Notes: generated by a model from the sequence alone, not told the origin. A stretch of DNA of 43,144 bases from an uncultured Thermomicrobiales bacterium (GCA_902806415.1 CADCWN010000063.1:1-43144), one strand, 5' to 3'; numbered from the stretch's first letter, positions 23,986 through 32,433 are shown. Program-made: numbers and translations.

Positions 23986-24897
23986 TCAGCTGGCGATGCG
24001 ACCGATGACGAACTCCTCGGCGCGGGCCGCGTCCACCGTCAGCGCGACGCGCGCGTTCGCCGGGGCATCGTCGGTCGGGGTGCGCATCAGGGTTGCGCCC
24101 GCCGTGAGCCGCCCGCCGAGTTCGACATCGAGGTGGACCGTCTCGTAACCGACGAGATCCGCTTCAACGACGAGCGCGGCGGCGAGCGGGTCGTGCAGGA
24201 AGGTGTAGCCCAGGCGCCCGAACCGGGGATAGCGCTCGACCTGCTCGGCGACGGCGGCATGGAACGGTGTCCCCGCCGCCGCGATTCGCGACACCCCGGC
24301 TGGCGTGATCCGCACGCGCGTCGTCACATCGAGCGGCACCAGCGTCAGCGGGATGCCGGATGAGAGGACGACATGTGCCGCCTCGGGGTCGCAGCGGATG
24401 TTGTGCTCGACGTAGGGGAGGCCGAGACTCCCCGGGCCACGCAGCGCGCCGCCCATGATCGTCAGCGCGCCGAGATCGCGCCCGAAACGCGGATCGCGCT
24501 TCAAGGCCAGCGCGACATTCGTCAGCGGGCCGACTGCCAGCAGATGAATCTCCTCGGGGGCTTCTCGCACCGTGCGGACGAGGAAATCCACCGCGTCTTC
24601 CGTCTCCCCACCGCCCGCATCATCGTCCGCCTCGAGCAGCCCCTGGCCCTCGTGCCCCTCCCAGTAGACCGGTCGGAGTCCGAGCAGTGGCTCGCTGGCC
24701 CCTTCGAGGACCGGTATCCCGCTCAATCCGCGCAGCGCCAGGAGCTTCCGCACCATCCGCGCCCGCAGCGCCACATCGCCGTAGACGCAGGTGATCCCTG
24801 CCAGCGCGATCTCGGGCGAGCCGAACAGCAGGGCGAGGGCAAGGCAATCGTCCACATCGGTGCCGATGTCGGTGTCGAGGATGACGCGCGTGGGCAC
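23986..24897 (-). CDS. Inosine-uridine-preferring nucleoside hydrolase family
   Basis: 303 residues from a GTG at 24897, chosen because AAGGA lies seven bases upstream and the first residues are the family hallmark PTRVILDTDIGTDVDDCLAL. The DxDxxxDD cluster (residues 9-16) binds the catalytic calcium. Further motifs are HLLAVGPLTNVALAL, IMGGALRGPG, EHNIRCDPEAAHVVL and FLHDPLAAALV, where the His/Asp near the end completes the site. The family splits ribonucleosides into base and ribose for salvage. Gene order with Uma2 34 bases upstream suggests cotranscription but no functional link. Confidence 0.92.
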   Translation of the reverse strand: MPTRVILDTDIGTDVDDCLALALLFGSPEIALAGITCVYGDVALRARMVRKLLALRGLSGIPVLEGASEPLLGLRPVYWEGHEGQGLLEADDDAGGGETEDAVDFLVRTVREAPEEIHLLAVGPLTNVALALKRDPRFGRDLGALTIMGGALRGPGSLGLPYVEHNIRCDPEAAHVVLSSGIPLTLVPLDVTTRVRITPAGVSRIAAAGTPFHAAVAEQVERYPRFGRLGYTFLHDPLAAALVVEADLVGYETVHLDVELGGRLTAGATLMRTPTDDAPANARVALTVDAARAEEFVIGRIAS

Positions 24898-24931
24898 GGC
24901 TTTTCCTTTCAATTGCTGGTACACCGACAGT

Positions 24932-25546
24932 TCAGAGGGTGGTATCTGGGGCGCCATCGAAGAGATCGGTGATGGCGAACTCCACGGGCAGCGTCGGCGA
25001 CGCTAACCGCCCATCCGGGGCGATCAGCGCTTCGCGCGCGTAGATGCCGGTCGCACGATCCGGCCCCCAGTAGAGCAGGAGATCGCGGGTGGCCGGGCGC
25101 ACGATGCAGTATTCCGGCACCCCGGCGCGGGCGTAGATGCCGAGTTTCGTCGTGGTGTCCAGTTCGGGGTTCGATGGCGAGAGGATTTCCGCGATCAGGT
25201 CTGGCAAGCCGCGAATCCGACCGTCGCTGATGATTCCGGCATTCTCGTGACGCACCAGCAGGAAGTCCGGTTGCGCGGGCTGGGCTCCGGGGATCAGCAG
25301 ACCGATCGGCGCGACAAACGGGTAAGCGATACCCTTCCTTCGCAAGGGTAACCCGACGAGGTCGAGCAGTTGGATATCGATCCACTGGTGGTAGTTGCTC
25401 GGCGAGGTCGTCATGTACAGCACCCCATCGAGGACTTCGTAGCGATTGCCGTCGGCGGGCAAACCTTCCCAGCGCGCGTAGTCCCAGCCCCGATCGAGCG
25501 AGCGGAGGACCAGATGCGGCAGGGTCATGGTCGGGTTCGCGGCCAT
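24932..25546 (-). CDS. Uma2 family (DUF820) putative endonuclease
   Basis: 204 residues from the ATG at 25546, six bases after AAGGAG. The Uma2 restriction-endonuclease-like fold is recognised by RYEVLDGVLYMTTSP, AQPDFLLVRHEN, LIAEILSPSN and KLGIYARAGVPEYCIV. The acidic residues at these places form the PD-(D/E)xK-like site. The family is very common in cyanobacteria and Chloroflexota, usually as many paralogues of unknown role. No transposon or methylase is adjacent. Confidence 0.9.
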   Translation of the reverse strand: MAANPTMTLPHLVLRSLDRGWDYARWEGLPADGNRYEVLDGVLYMTTSPSNYHQWIDIQLLDLVGLPLRRKGIAYPFVAPIGLLIPGAQPAQPDFLLVRHENAGIISDGRIRGLPDLIAEILSPSNPELDTTTKLGIYARAGVPEYCIVRPATRDLLLYWGPDRATGIYAREALIAPDGRLASPTLPVEFAITDLFDGAPDTTL

Positions 25547-25728
25547 CGGCATCTCCTTCGGGGCGCTGCTTCCGGCGATGTGGGGCAGGGTTGGCGACGG
25601 TGGCGGGATAGTACACCTCGCCGCTCTGCCGTCGAGTATAGCATGGGGTATAGCGTGATATAGTCTCGGCAAATATGATGAGGGGGCGCGACTACCGCGC
25701 CCCCGCCACAGTGAATTTGTTTCGTTTC

Positions 25729-26619
25729 CTAGCCCTTGACCGAGCCCGCCGCGAGACCCTGCACCATGTACCGTTGCGCCAGGAAGTAGAGGATCATCAC
25801 CGGCAGGGCGGAGAAGACCGCTCCGGCCATGATCGGCCCCCAGAGGAAAACGTCGCCGGTGATCAGGTATTGGAGCCCGACCGGCACGGTACGCTTGTCC
25901 TCCGAGGTGATGAAGATCAGCGCCAGCAAGAGTTCATTCCAGGCGCCGGTGAAGGTGAAGATGCCGACCGCCACCAGCCCTGGCGCGGAGAGGGGTAGCA
26001 GGACGCGCATCATCGCCCCGAAGCGGGTCGCGCCGTCGACCATCGCCTGTTCCTCCAGATCGGGCGGAATCCCCTTGAAGTAGCCCATCAGCAGCCAGGT
26101 GCTGAACGGCGTGGCGAAGGTCATGTAGACGATCACCAGGCCATGCAGACTATTGCCGAGATTGAGTTGCGCCACGAGGACGGAGAGGGGGATGAAGAGG
26201 AGCGACGACGGGGTCAGGTAGGCCAAGAGGATGATCTTGCCGATCGCGCCCCGGAAACGATACTTCAGTCGCACCAGGCTATACGACGCCAGCGCGGAGA
26301 TGAAGACCGAGACGAATGTCGCGGCCGAGGCGACGATGAAGCTATTGCGGATATTGACCAGGAAGTTCTTCTTCAGCAGCAGCGTCTCGTAGTTGATCAG
26401 CGTCGGTGCCTGCGGGAAGAGCGAGGGGACGCGATAGATGTCGCGCGAGGTCTTGAACGAGATCGTCAGCATCCAGTAGATCGGGAAGAGGACGATCAGG
26501 CAGACGATCAGTAAGGTGACATAAATCGCGATCGTCCGCCAGGGGATCCCGAAGCGCGACCGCGCCTCGCTCTGCTCTTGCGCCGGTGCTGGCACCTGCG
26601 CGCGGGATACTGTTGCCAT
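25729..26619 (-). CDS. Carbohydrate ABC transporter permease (MalG-like)
   Basis: 296 residues with six predicted membrane segments. The N-terminal segment is TIAIYVTLLIVCLIVLFPIY. The EAA loop that docks the ATPase is seen in EEQAMVDGATRFGAMMRVLL, followed by PLSAPGLVAVGIFTFTGAWNE, diagnostic of the CUT1 MalG-type subunit. The C-terminus RYMVQGLAAGSVKG is also typical. It is the last gene of the importer operon. No ATPase gene is nearby, so a shared MsiK-like ATPase encoded elsewhere is likely. A GGAGG site lies five bases before the ATG. Confidence 0.94.
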   Translation of the reverse strand: MATVSRAQVPAPAQEQSEARSRFGIPWRTIAIYVTLLIVCLIVLFPIYWMLTISFKTSRDIYRVPSLFPQAPTLINYETLLLKKNFLVNIRNSFIVASAATFVSVFISALASYSLVRLKYRFRGAIGKIILLAYLTPSSLLFIPLSVLVAQLNLGNSLHGLVIVYMTFATPFSTWLLMGYFKGIPPDLEEQAMVDGATRFGAMMRVLLPLSAPGLVAVGIFTFTGAWNELLLALIFITSEDKRTVPVGLQYLITGDVFLWGPIMAGAVFSALPVMILYFLAQRYMVQGLAAGSVKG

Positions 26620-26635
26620 TGCTGCCTCCGGGCGC

Positions 26636-26736
26636 GTCGTGAGTCGTGGGTCGTGAGAAGGGACTATTCCGAGCGATGAGCTTTTTGTGAGCCATGTGCC
26701 GTTGGCGAGGATCGCACGACCCACGACTATTCTTCT
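26636..26736. repeat. Mirrored tandem-heptamer hairpin between the permease genes
   Basis: The left arm (26636-26660: GTCGTGA, GTCGTGG, GTCGTGA units) and the right arm (26714-26736) can pair over about 16 bases. In the minus-strand transcript it starts on the stop codon of the upstream permease (TAG followed by TCGTGGGTCGTG) and ends 17 bases ahead of the next permease ATG, so it sits in the coding mRNA between the two genes. Confidence 0.75.
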
Positions 26737-27638
26737 CTTTGCAAGAGTGCCGCGACGATGAAGACGAGGATTGCCAGGGCAGGGACGACCGCGACGGAGA
26801 CGGCGGCGGCCTCGCCGAGTCGCTGGCTCTGGAGGCCGAAGAAGGCCAGCACCGGCAGGACCATCGTCGCGTCCGACGGCCCGCCCTGCGTCATGATCCA
26901 GATACTCTCGAAGCTGTTGGCTGTCCAGATCGATGAGAGGAGGGTGACGACGATGATGACGTGGCGGATACTCGGCAGGGTGATGAAGAGGAAGCGCTGC
27001 CAGGTACTCGCGCCGTCGACCTTCGCCGCCTCGTACTGCTCCTGCGGCACGTTCTGCAGGGCGGCGAGGAAGGAGATGCACCAGAACGGGAAACCGCGCC
27101 AGACGGTGGCGATGATCACCGCCGGCATCGCCGTCGAGCGCGGGCCGAGCCAGTCGATCACGCCGAAGTCGAAGCCGACCGCCGCGAGCAGGAGATTGAT
27201 CCCGCCGCCGATCGGCAGGAAAAGCAGCCGCCAGGTCAGGTAGCTGACGAACGCGGGCATCGCCCAGGGCAGCAAGATGAACGAGCGGAAGAGGCCGCGC
27301 CCCTTGATCCGCTCGTTCAGCAGCAGTGCCAGCCCCAGACCGATGAAAAATTTGAGGATGTCGGTGACGATCACCAGCGTGACGGTGTTCGTCAGCGCGC
27401 GATTAAAGCTGACCCAGTTGAAGAGGAACTGGTAGTTGCGGAAGCCGACGAAAACGCCCGGATCGCCGACGACGCGACTGGTGAACGAGATATAGATCGC
27501 GTAGACGAACGGGTACGCCACCAACCCCAGCAGCACCAGGCAGACCGGGATCACCATCAAGTACCCGCCCAGCGCCTCACGCCGAGCCATCGTCAGGAAC
27601 GGGCGTCGCGCTGACAGAGGTGCAGCAGGGACGGCCAT
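26727..27638 (-). CDS. Carbohydrate ABC transporter permease (MalF-like)
   Basis: 303 residues. The first segment (GGYLMVIPVCLVLLGLVAYP) and the motif FVGFRNYQFLF are usual for CUT1 MalF/UgpA-type permeases. The EAA loop is EQYEAAKVDGASTWQRFLFI followed by TLPSIRHVIIVVTLL. Six membrane segments are predicted. It partners with the MalG-like subunit 107 bases downstream and with the binding protein upstream. The start is preceded by GGAGGCACCC. The gap to the binding-protein gene carries a strong hairpin. Confidence 0.94.
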   Translation of the reverse strand: MAVPAAPLSARRPFLTMARREALGGYLMVIPVCLVLLGLVAYPFVYAIYISFTSRVVGDPGVFVGFRNYQFLFNWVSFNRALTNTVTLVIVTDILKFFIGLGLALLLNERIKGRGLFRSFILLPWAMPAFVSYLTWRLLFLPIGGGINLLLAAVGFDFGVIDWLGPRSTAMPAVIIATVWRGFPFWCISFLAALQNVPQEQYEAAKVDGASTWQRFLFITLPSIRHVIIVVTLLSSIWTANSFESIWIMTQGGPSDATMVLPVLAFFGLQSQRLGEAAAVSVAVVPALAILVFIVAALLQREE

Positions 27639-27657
27639 GGGTGCCTCCGGGGGAGGA

Positions 27658-27769
27658 GTCGTGGGTCGTGAGTCGTGAGTCGTGAGAACTTGCTCGAAGG
27701 CTGCGTCTAGCTATCAGGCACCGTGCTTAGGAGATGCTCTCACGACTCACGACCCACGACCCACGACTC
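27658..27769. repeat. Mirrored tandem-heptamer hairpin after the binding-protein gene
   Basis: This is the longest copy. The left arm 27658-27689 has four heptamers (GTCGTGG, GTCGTGA x3). The right arm 27737-27769 is its inverted copy with one G/A difference that still pairs as G-U in RNA. The potential stem is close to 28 bp over a 47-base loop. In the minus-strand transcript it begins at the last base of the binding-protein stop codon. Confidence 0.8.
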
Positions 27770-29283
27770 TACTTGTACTTCGCGTAGATCGCCTCGCCGG
27801 CCTTTTGCGCCTCGTCGATGGCGCGGTCGAGATCGTAGTTGTCGATCACGACGCGCTGGACCATCTTCGGGATGATGAAGTTGTTGTTGAAGTCGGCGTA
27901 GGCGGTGTTGCTGACATCCGGGAAACCCGGCGCGGTGCCGTTCTGCGCGAGGTCGAGCAGCCCGGCGCGGATCGGGTCGGCGAAGGCGTCGAACTTCGCC
28001 TGGTTCTGCAGGACTGGCCCGTAGATCGCCACCTTGTAGTACTTGTTCAGGAAGTCCGGGTTGGACAGATATTCGAGCAACGCCTTCGCCGCGTCGATAT
28101 TCTTGCCACCCCTCGGGATTGCGCGCACGTTCGGGCCGAACGAGGAGATCTTCATCTTCGGGCCGCTCGGCAGGGCGGAGAAGCCGGTATTATTGACCAG
28201 CTCGTCGTCCTTGTTCGCCTTCGCCGTGATCGCCACGCTGCCGGTGTTGGCGATGAAGACCGCCTGCCCAGCGAGGTAGGCGTTGTTGTCGCCCGCGCCG
28301 TCCCAGGTCGTGGCACCGGGCGGGAAGAGGCCCTTCTTGTACGCCCCGGTCACCCATTCGAGGTACGCCTTGGTCTCCGGCGACTTCAGCGTGACCGTCT
28401 TCCCGTCGTCGGAGGCGATCCGCCCCCCCCACGATTGCAGGACCGAGACCTGCAAGTTGCCGTCGCCGACATTCGAGAGGGCGAGGCCCATCCCGTAGAG
28501 CGGCGGCTTCGTCACCTTCTCGGCGGCGACGGCCAGCTCCTCCCAGGTCTTCGGCACCTGGACATTCGCCTTCTGCAAGACATCCTTGCGCGAGAAGAGG
28601 AGATTGCCGGAGACGCCGAACGGGATCCCGTTGCGGGAGCCGCCGAACTTCGCCGGGGCGGTGGCATCTTCCGTCCCCTTCAGCCAGCCGCCCTGCGCGG
28701 CGCCGATCTTGGCGTAGAGATCGTCGAGCGCGGTCAGCTTGGAGGTGTTGGAGAGGAGGAGCATCAGGTCGATGCCCATGTCGAGGGCGTCGGGCATCGT
28801 GTTCGACTCGACCGCCGCCGCGACCTTCGTGTTGGTCTCGTTCTGGTTGATCATCACGACGTCGATCTCGATCTTGTTCTGCCTGCCCCAGTCCTTGACC
28901 GTCTGGGAGAGGAGATTGTTGGCGTCGTCGGAGAAGATCAGGCCGCCCCAGTAGGTCATCTTGCCGGTGGACGTGATCGGCCCCGAGGCGGCCGGGCTCG
29001 TCGCCGCCCGCGCTGCGGTCGCGCTGCCCGCCGCGCTGGTGGCCTGGGCGCTCGACGGCGCGGCGCTGGCCGGTGCCGCGCTGGCCGGGGCCGTGCTGGC
29101 GGCTGGCCTGGTCGCGGTCGGCACTGTCGAGCCGAAGGGGTTGGCCTGGGTCGGCGCGGTCCCGCCGCCCCCGGTCCCCGTTGTCGCCGCCGCCCCGCCG
29201 CAGGCGGCGACTAGTGCCGCCGCCACTGTGCCAGCTACCCCGCCGAGCAGGGCGCGCCTTGAAAGAACGTTCCGTTTGCTCAC
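27769..29283 (-). CDS. Extracellular sugar-binding lipoprotein of the ABC importer
   Basis: 504 residues from a GTG at 29283, seven bases after AGGAG; an in-frame ATG at 29307 lacks a site. The N-terminus has a twin-arginine-like SRRALLGG followed by a hydrophobic stretch and lipobox LVAAC, so it is a Tat-type lipoprotein. A Ala/Thr/Ser-rich linker (residues about 30-90) follows, then a family-1 solute-binding domain: MTYWGGLIFSDDANNLL, VKDWGRQNKIEIDVVMIN, PKTWEELAVAAEKVTKP, AALLEYLSNPDFLNKYYKV-like text. It captures a sugar or sugar derivative outside the membrane for the two permeases. Ligand is unknown; the divergent UxuA-like gene suggests a uronate or related sugar acid. Confidence 0.93.
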   Translation of the reverse strand: MSKRNVLSRRALLGGVAGTVAAALVAACGGAAATTGTGGGGTAPTQANPFGSTVPTATRPAASTAPASAAPASAAPSSAQATSAAGSATAARAATSPAASGPITSTGKMTYWGGLIFSDDANNLLSQTVKDWGRQNKIEIDVVMINQNETNTKVAAAVESNTMPDALDMGIDLMLLLSNTSKLTALDDLYAKIGAAQGGWLKGTEDATAPAKFGGSRNGIPFGVSGNLLFSRKDVLQKANVQVPKTWEELAVAAEKVTKPPLYGMGLALSNVGDGNLQVSVLQSWGGRIASDDGKTVTLKSPETKAYLEWVTGAYKKGLFPPGATTWDGAGDNNAYLAGQAVFIANTGSVAITAKANKDDELVNNTGFSALPSGPKMKISSFGPNVRAIPRGGKNIDAAKALLEYLSNPDFLNKYYKVAIYGPVLQNQAKFDAFADPIRAGLLDLAQNGTAPGFPDVSNTAYADFNNNFIIPKMVQRVVIDNYDLDRAIDEAQKAGEAIYAKYK

Positions 29284-29356
29284 CGCCGGTCTCCTTCCCT
29301 CTCCCATCCCGTGCGCGCTGCCTGACCATCCATCGGATATGGCTGGCCCGCGCTAT

Positions 29357-29420
29357 TGTATTCACTGGTCAGACCTTCCGACCGCTTGACAAACTGACTA
29401 TAGCAAGCGATCTATACGCC
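29357..29420. promoter_or_regulatory. Divergent promoter region with FadR-like operator
   Basis: TGGTCAGACCT at 29368-29378 fits the TNGTNNNACNA pattern of FadR-subfamily GntR operators except for its last base. On the plus strand TTGACA (29388-29393) is a good -35 box, with GATCTA 17 bases or TATACG 21 bases downstream as -10 candidates for the UxuA-like gene. On the minus strand TACAAT (29362-29357) could be the -10 of the binding-protein operon, which places the operator in its spacer. A single regulator could control both directions; the FCD-type GntR at 39080-39841 is the obvious candidate. Confidence 0.5.
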
Positions 29421-29473
29421 GTCAATCGTGGCAAGGCCGGGGACAGAGTGTGCGAGAAAGGGAGCGTGGGGCG

Positions 29474-30538
29474 ATGTCGGGGGAACTGGGGATACGGATC
29501 GCGATCGGGCAGTTCAACGAACTGACGGAGGAGAAGCTGATCTACGCGCAACAGCTCGGCGTGCCGGGCGTGCAGATGAACACGCCGAAGCTGCCGGATC
29601 GCGGCGGCCTCTGGGCCTACGAGGATATCCTGGCCCTGCGCGAGAAGACCGAGGGGTATGGCCTGCGCTTCGAGGCGATCGAGAATGTGCCGATCCACTT
29701 CTATGATAAGGCGATGCTGGGGCTGCCGGGTCGCGATGAGCAGATCGAGAACTATCGGACGACGATCCGCAACGTCGGCAGGGCGGGAATCCCGATCCTC
29801 GGCTACCATTTCATGCCGAACTCGGTCTGGCGCACCTCGCGCACCTCGCCCGGACGCGGCGGCGCGCACGTCACCTCGTTCGACATGGCCCTGGTCGAGA
29901 CGGCGGCGGGCGGCGGGCAGAGCGCCTTCGTCGCCAAGCGCGACGAGAAGGTGGACGCACTCTGGGTGAAGGAGGAACTCGCCGGGGACGAGGTGACCGC
30001 CGACCAGATGTGGGCCAACTACGAATATTTCATGCGCGCGGTGTTGCCGACCGCGAAGGAAGCGGGCGTGAAGCTGGCCCTGCACCCGGACGATCCGCCG
30101 ATGCCGTCGCTCGGCGGCGTGGCGCGGCTGTTCAAGGATGTCGATGGCTTCAAGCGCGCGGAGCGGATCGCGCTCGACCTGTCGGACGGCGACGCCTGGG
30201 GCCTCGACCTCTGCCTCGGCTGCTGCTCGGAGATGCCCGGCGGCCCGACCAACGTGGCGGCGATGATCGACCACTTCGGCCCGCGCGGGCGGATCCTCTA
30301 CATCCACTTCCGTGATGTGAAGGGGACGGTCCCGCAGTTCGCCGAGTGCTTCATCGGGGAGGGGAACTACAACGCCGCCGAGACGATGCTGCGCCTGAAG
30401 CGCAATGGCTTCACCGGCTTCCTGCTCGACGACCATGTCCCGCACATGATCGACGACAGCACCTGGCAGCATCGCGGCCGCGCCCACGCGATCGGGTACA
30501 TGCAGGGGCTGTTGGATATGGCAACGGCCCTGGTGTAG
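29474..30538 (+). CDS. Mannonate dehydratase family protein (UxuA-like)
   Basis: 354 residues from the ATG at 29474. The TIM-barrel start is GELGIRIAIGQFNELTEEKL. UxuA-family metal and active-site motifs are present: YHFMPN, KLALHPDDPPMPSLGGVAR, the Cys-containing LDLCLGCCSEMPGG, LYIHFRDVKGT and the late FLLDDHVPHM. Mannonate dehydratase converts D-mannonate to 2-keto-3-deoxygluconate in hexuronate breakdown using Fe/Mn. Length is somewhat below that of E. coli UxuA, as in many divergent members, so the true sugar acid could differ. It is divergent from the ABC importer and ends 30 bases before a strong terminator. Confidence 0.88.
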   Translation: MSGELGIRIAIGQFNELTEEKLIYAQQLGVPGVQMNTPKLPDRGGLWAYEDILALREKTEGYGLRFEAIENVPIHFYDKAMLGLPGRDEQIENYRTTIRNVGRAGIPILGYHFMPNSVWRTSRTSPGRGGAHVTSFDMALVETAAGGGQSAFVAKRDEKVDALWVKEELAGDEVTADQMWANYEYFMRAVLPTAKEAGVKLALHPDDPPMPSLGGVARLFKDVDGFKRAERIALDLSDGDAWGLDLCLGCCSEMPGGPTNVAAMIDHFGPRGRILYIHFRDVKGTVPQFAECFIGEGNYNAAETMLRLKRNGFTGFLLDDHVPHMIDDSTWQHRGRAHAIGYMQGLLDMATALV

Positions 30539-30567
30539 CGTCTACTTCCTTCGTGTTAGCAGTTGAC

Positions 30568-30605
30568 AAAAAACGCCTCCACCGAGATCTCGGTGGAGGC
30601 GTTTT
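30568..30605. terminator. Bidirectional rho-independent terminator
   Basis: A perfect palindrome of 18-base arms spans 30570-30605 (AAAACGCCTCCACCGAGA and its complement), giving an A-tract before and a T-tract after the GC-rich stem. This is a textbook intrinsic terminator in both directions. It ends the UxuA-like gene and marks the left limit of the AT-richer island. Confidence 0.92.
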
Positions 30606-30725
30606 CCATGGGAAAGGTTTACTACGCTGATATGCGAGTAGCTTGTTGTGCGACGATGGCTTGCTCTATTCGCTGTCTCGTTGACAAGCCACACCGTACG
30701 AAGCACAATACTTTATATTGGCTCC

Positions 30726-30749
30726 TAGCGGTTAGGCAACAAACCGCTA
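30726..30749. promoter_or_regulatory. Perfect 8-bp inverted repeat upstream of the island genes
   Basis: TAGCGGTT (30726-30733) and AACCGCTA (30742-30749) flank 8 bases, 51 bases ahead of the ATG at 30800. The symmetry and spacing fit a dimeric repressor operator or a small leader hairpin. AT-rich promoter-like text (ACTTTATATT) lies just upstream at 30709-30718. Confidence 0.45.
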
Positions 30750-30799
30750 AAGCCAACGATGGTAAATAATAATCCGAGCTGTGATACACAGGGGCTTAT

Positions 30800-31798
30800 A
30801 TGATTGCTCAGGTAAGAGGGGAAGTAACATCATTCGAGGCGAAGCCCCAGATTTACGCCTTGCCATCTCTCGCGCCAGATGATGCCGCTGATTTTGGTTC
30901 GTCTGCGCCTACGCCAAATGAGATCAGTTCCACCGGTACTAATGCCGAAGCTGATCCGTTGCGAAAGTGGCTGGGCCAGAGATTGACAGCCCTTAATCGA
31001 CCTCTCACACCTAACGAGCAAAACACGCTGACAACTCTGCAGGGCATATGGCGTTCTGGGCGCGTATATAACACTTGGGCAGATTTACAATTCCCTGTAC
31101 AAGCAAGTCTTGCCAGAGATCTTCTCGATAATTGTGCTGACGGTACTTTTGTCGGGCTTGGATTGGAAGGTGAAGGGGGAACGCTGCAAATCTTTGGGCG
31201 GAGAATTGCACTCGGGCGAGAGCGGCTATTATTCTTCCAGGTGCGCTTGGTGAATCAGTCCATGCTCCGTGCAGCACTCGCCGACCAATCGGCAGACGCG
31301 ACGATCACAATCCGTTTCGCTCCCGGCGAGAATAATGCCTCTGAAGCTGCTTACTTTGACAAACCGCAACTTCTCTCCTCGCTGCCGCTGGATACTGACA
31401 CGCTCGGTGGAACGGAGATACCAGTCAACTATCGTCCAGGACAATGGCGGATATTAACGACGCCACCACTGCTTGCTCCCATTGAGTTGGCACCAACGGA
31501 CGAGGAGATACCTTCGGGATGGCGCTTAGACATCCCTGACCGCGTGCAGGCTAAGTTTCATCATTTAGATCGCGACGAACGCGCAGCCACCCTCAATTTG
31601 CTATGGGCTATCCAGCGGCGAGGTGGGCGCACGTTTCTAGCTCGACACTCAACGCAATCGGAATCTACTGCCGACGAGATATATGTTATACGCCCCACCT
31701 TAGATCTTCGGGTACTCATTCGCCCGCACAATGATAGTACGCTGAAGGTCGCTGACATAGTCTATTCTGAAACACTGCGGCAATTTCGTGAACGCTGA
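30800..31798 (+). CDS. Unknown 332-residue protein, partner of the Shedu-like gene
   Basis: No family recognised. The ATG is preceded by AGGGG at a good distance. Residues 1-50 look disordered (Pro/Ser/Ala/Thr-rich). A helical region follows (WLGQRLTALNRPLTPNEQNT), then mixed strands (TFVGLGLEGEGGTLQIFGRR). The C-terminal 80 residues (FHHLDRDERAATLNLLWAIQ, then DEIYVIRPTLDLRVLIRP and ADIVYSETLRQFRER) resemble the strand order of RelE/ParE-like domains; this is only a pattern impression. Codon and base use are more A/T-rich than in all flanking genes, so it looks acquired. Its stop overlaps the start of the next gene by 11 bases, so the two form one translational unit. Confidence 0.8.
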   Translation: MIAQVRGEVTSFEAKPQIYALPSLAPDDAADFGSSAPTPNEISSTGTNAEADPLRKWLGQRLTALNRPLTPNEQNTLTTLQGIWRSGRVYNTWADLQFPVQASLARDLLDNCADGTFVGLGLEGEGGTLQIFGRRIALGRERLLFFQVRLVNQSMLRAALADQSADATITIRFAPGENNASEAAYFDKPQLLSSLPLDTDTLGGTEIPVNYRPGQWRILTTPPLLAPIELAPTDEEIPSGWRLDIPDRVQAKFHHLDRDERAATLNLLWAIQRRGGRTFLARHSTQSESTADEIYVIRPTLDLRVLIRPHNDSTLKVADIVYSETLRQFRER

Positions 31799-32433
31799 GC
31801 CAGGCTCTGAAGTAGCGACTGGCTTGCAACCATTAACATTTGATCTCGCCCAATGTCGAGCAGGACTCGATGACCTCGATGAATTGGTCGCGGGCAATGT
31901 CGCGCTCGCTGAGTCGAGCCAAATCTTGCCTTTCTTCCGTCAACGCCCCCATTTGGCGGCACTCTTAGGTTCGTACAACCATAACTTGCGTTGTTACGAC
32001 CGCCTCGCCTTTGAGCTACGGTTATTTCATCGCTGATCTGGTCGTAGGCGACGCTAAGCGGCAATCCTTCTGTTTCATCGAATTTGAAGACGCGCATCCC
32101 CGAAGCATATTCAAGAGTGGAGCACGCCGGACGCTGGAATGGACCCCACGATTTGATCACGGTGCCAGTCAAATCATTGACTGGTTCTGGAAGCTGCAAG
32201 ATCAACGCCGAACAGATACCTTCGCGCGTTTGTTTGGGGCGTCATCTATACAAGCTTCAGGGCTGCTCGTGATAGGCCGTGATAGCGGCGTGACTGAAGG
32301 AGATCGTCTACGTTTGCAATGGCGGCGTGAAAATGTCGCAGTCAATTCGCAACAGTTATACTGCTGTACTTTTGATGAACTCGCTCGTGATTTGCGTGAC
32401 AGTTTGAATAATTTCACGGCGGCTTCAGAGTAG
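31788..32433 (+). pseudogene. Shedu-type DUF4263 nuclease gene with a frame break
   Basis: A GTG at 31788 opens LQPLTFDLAQCRAGLDDLDE then FFRQRPHLAALLGSYNHNLR and CYDRLAFELRLF, stopping at 32036. From about 32020 the protein continues in the +1 frame: GYFIADLVVGDAKRQSFCFI, EFEDAHPRSIFKSGARRTLE, FDHGASQIIDWFWKLQDQ, SGLLVIGRDSGVTEGDRLRL, YCCTFDELARDLRD. These are the features of DUF4263, the PD-(D/E)xK-like nuclease domain of the Shedu anti-phage system (ADLVVGD and FIEFEDA as active site, Q..DW motif after it). The break lies in GAGCTACGGTTATTTCATC. Compared with my recollection of the family a few residues are also missing there, so a small deletion is likelier than a one-base error. A programmed shift is not excluded. 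Confidence 0.8.

Noticed and set aside
26636..27769. CRISPR-like short repeats
   Set aside because: Units are 7 bases, contiguous without spacers and mirrored; no cas genes are near.
27682..29214. 510-codon plus-strand open frame opposite the binding-protein gene
   Set aside because: The minus strand encodes a clear Tat lipoprotein binding protein; the plus-strand product is a compositional shadow.
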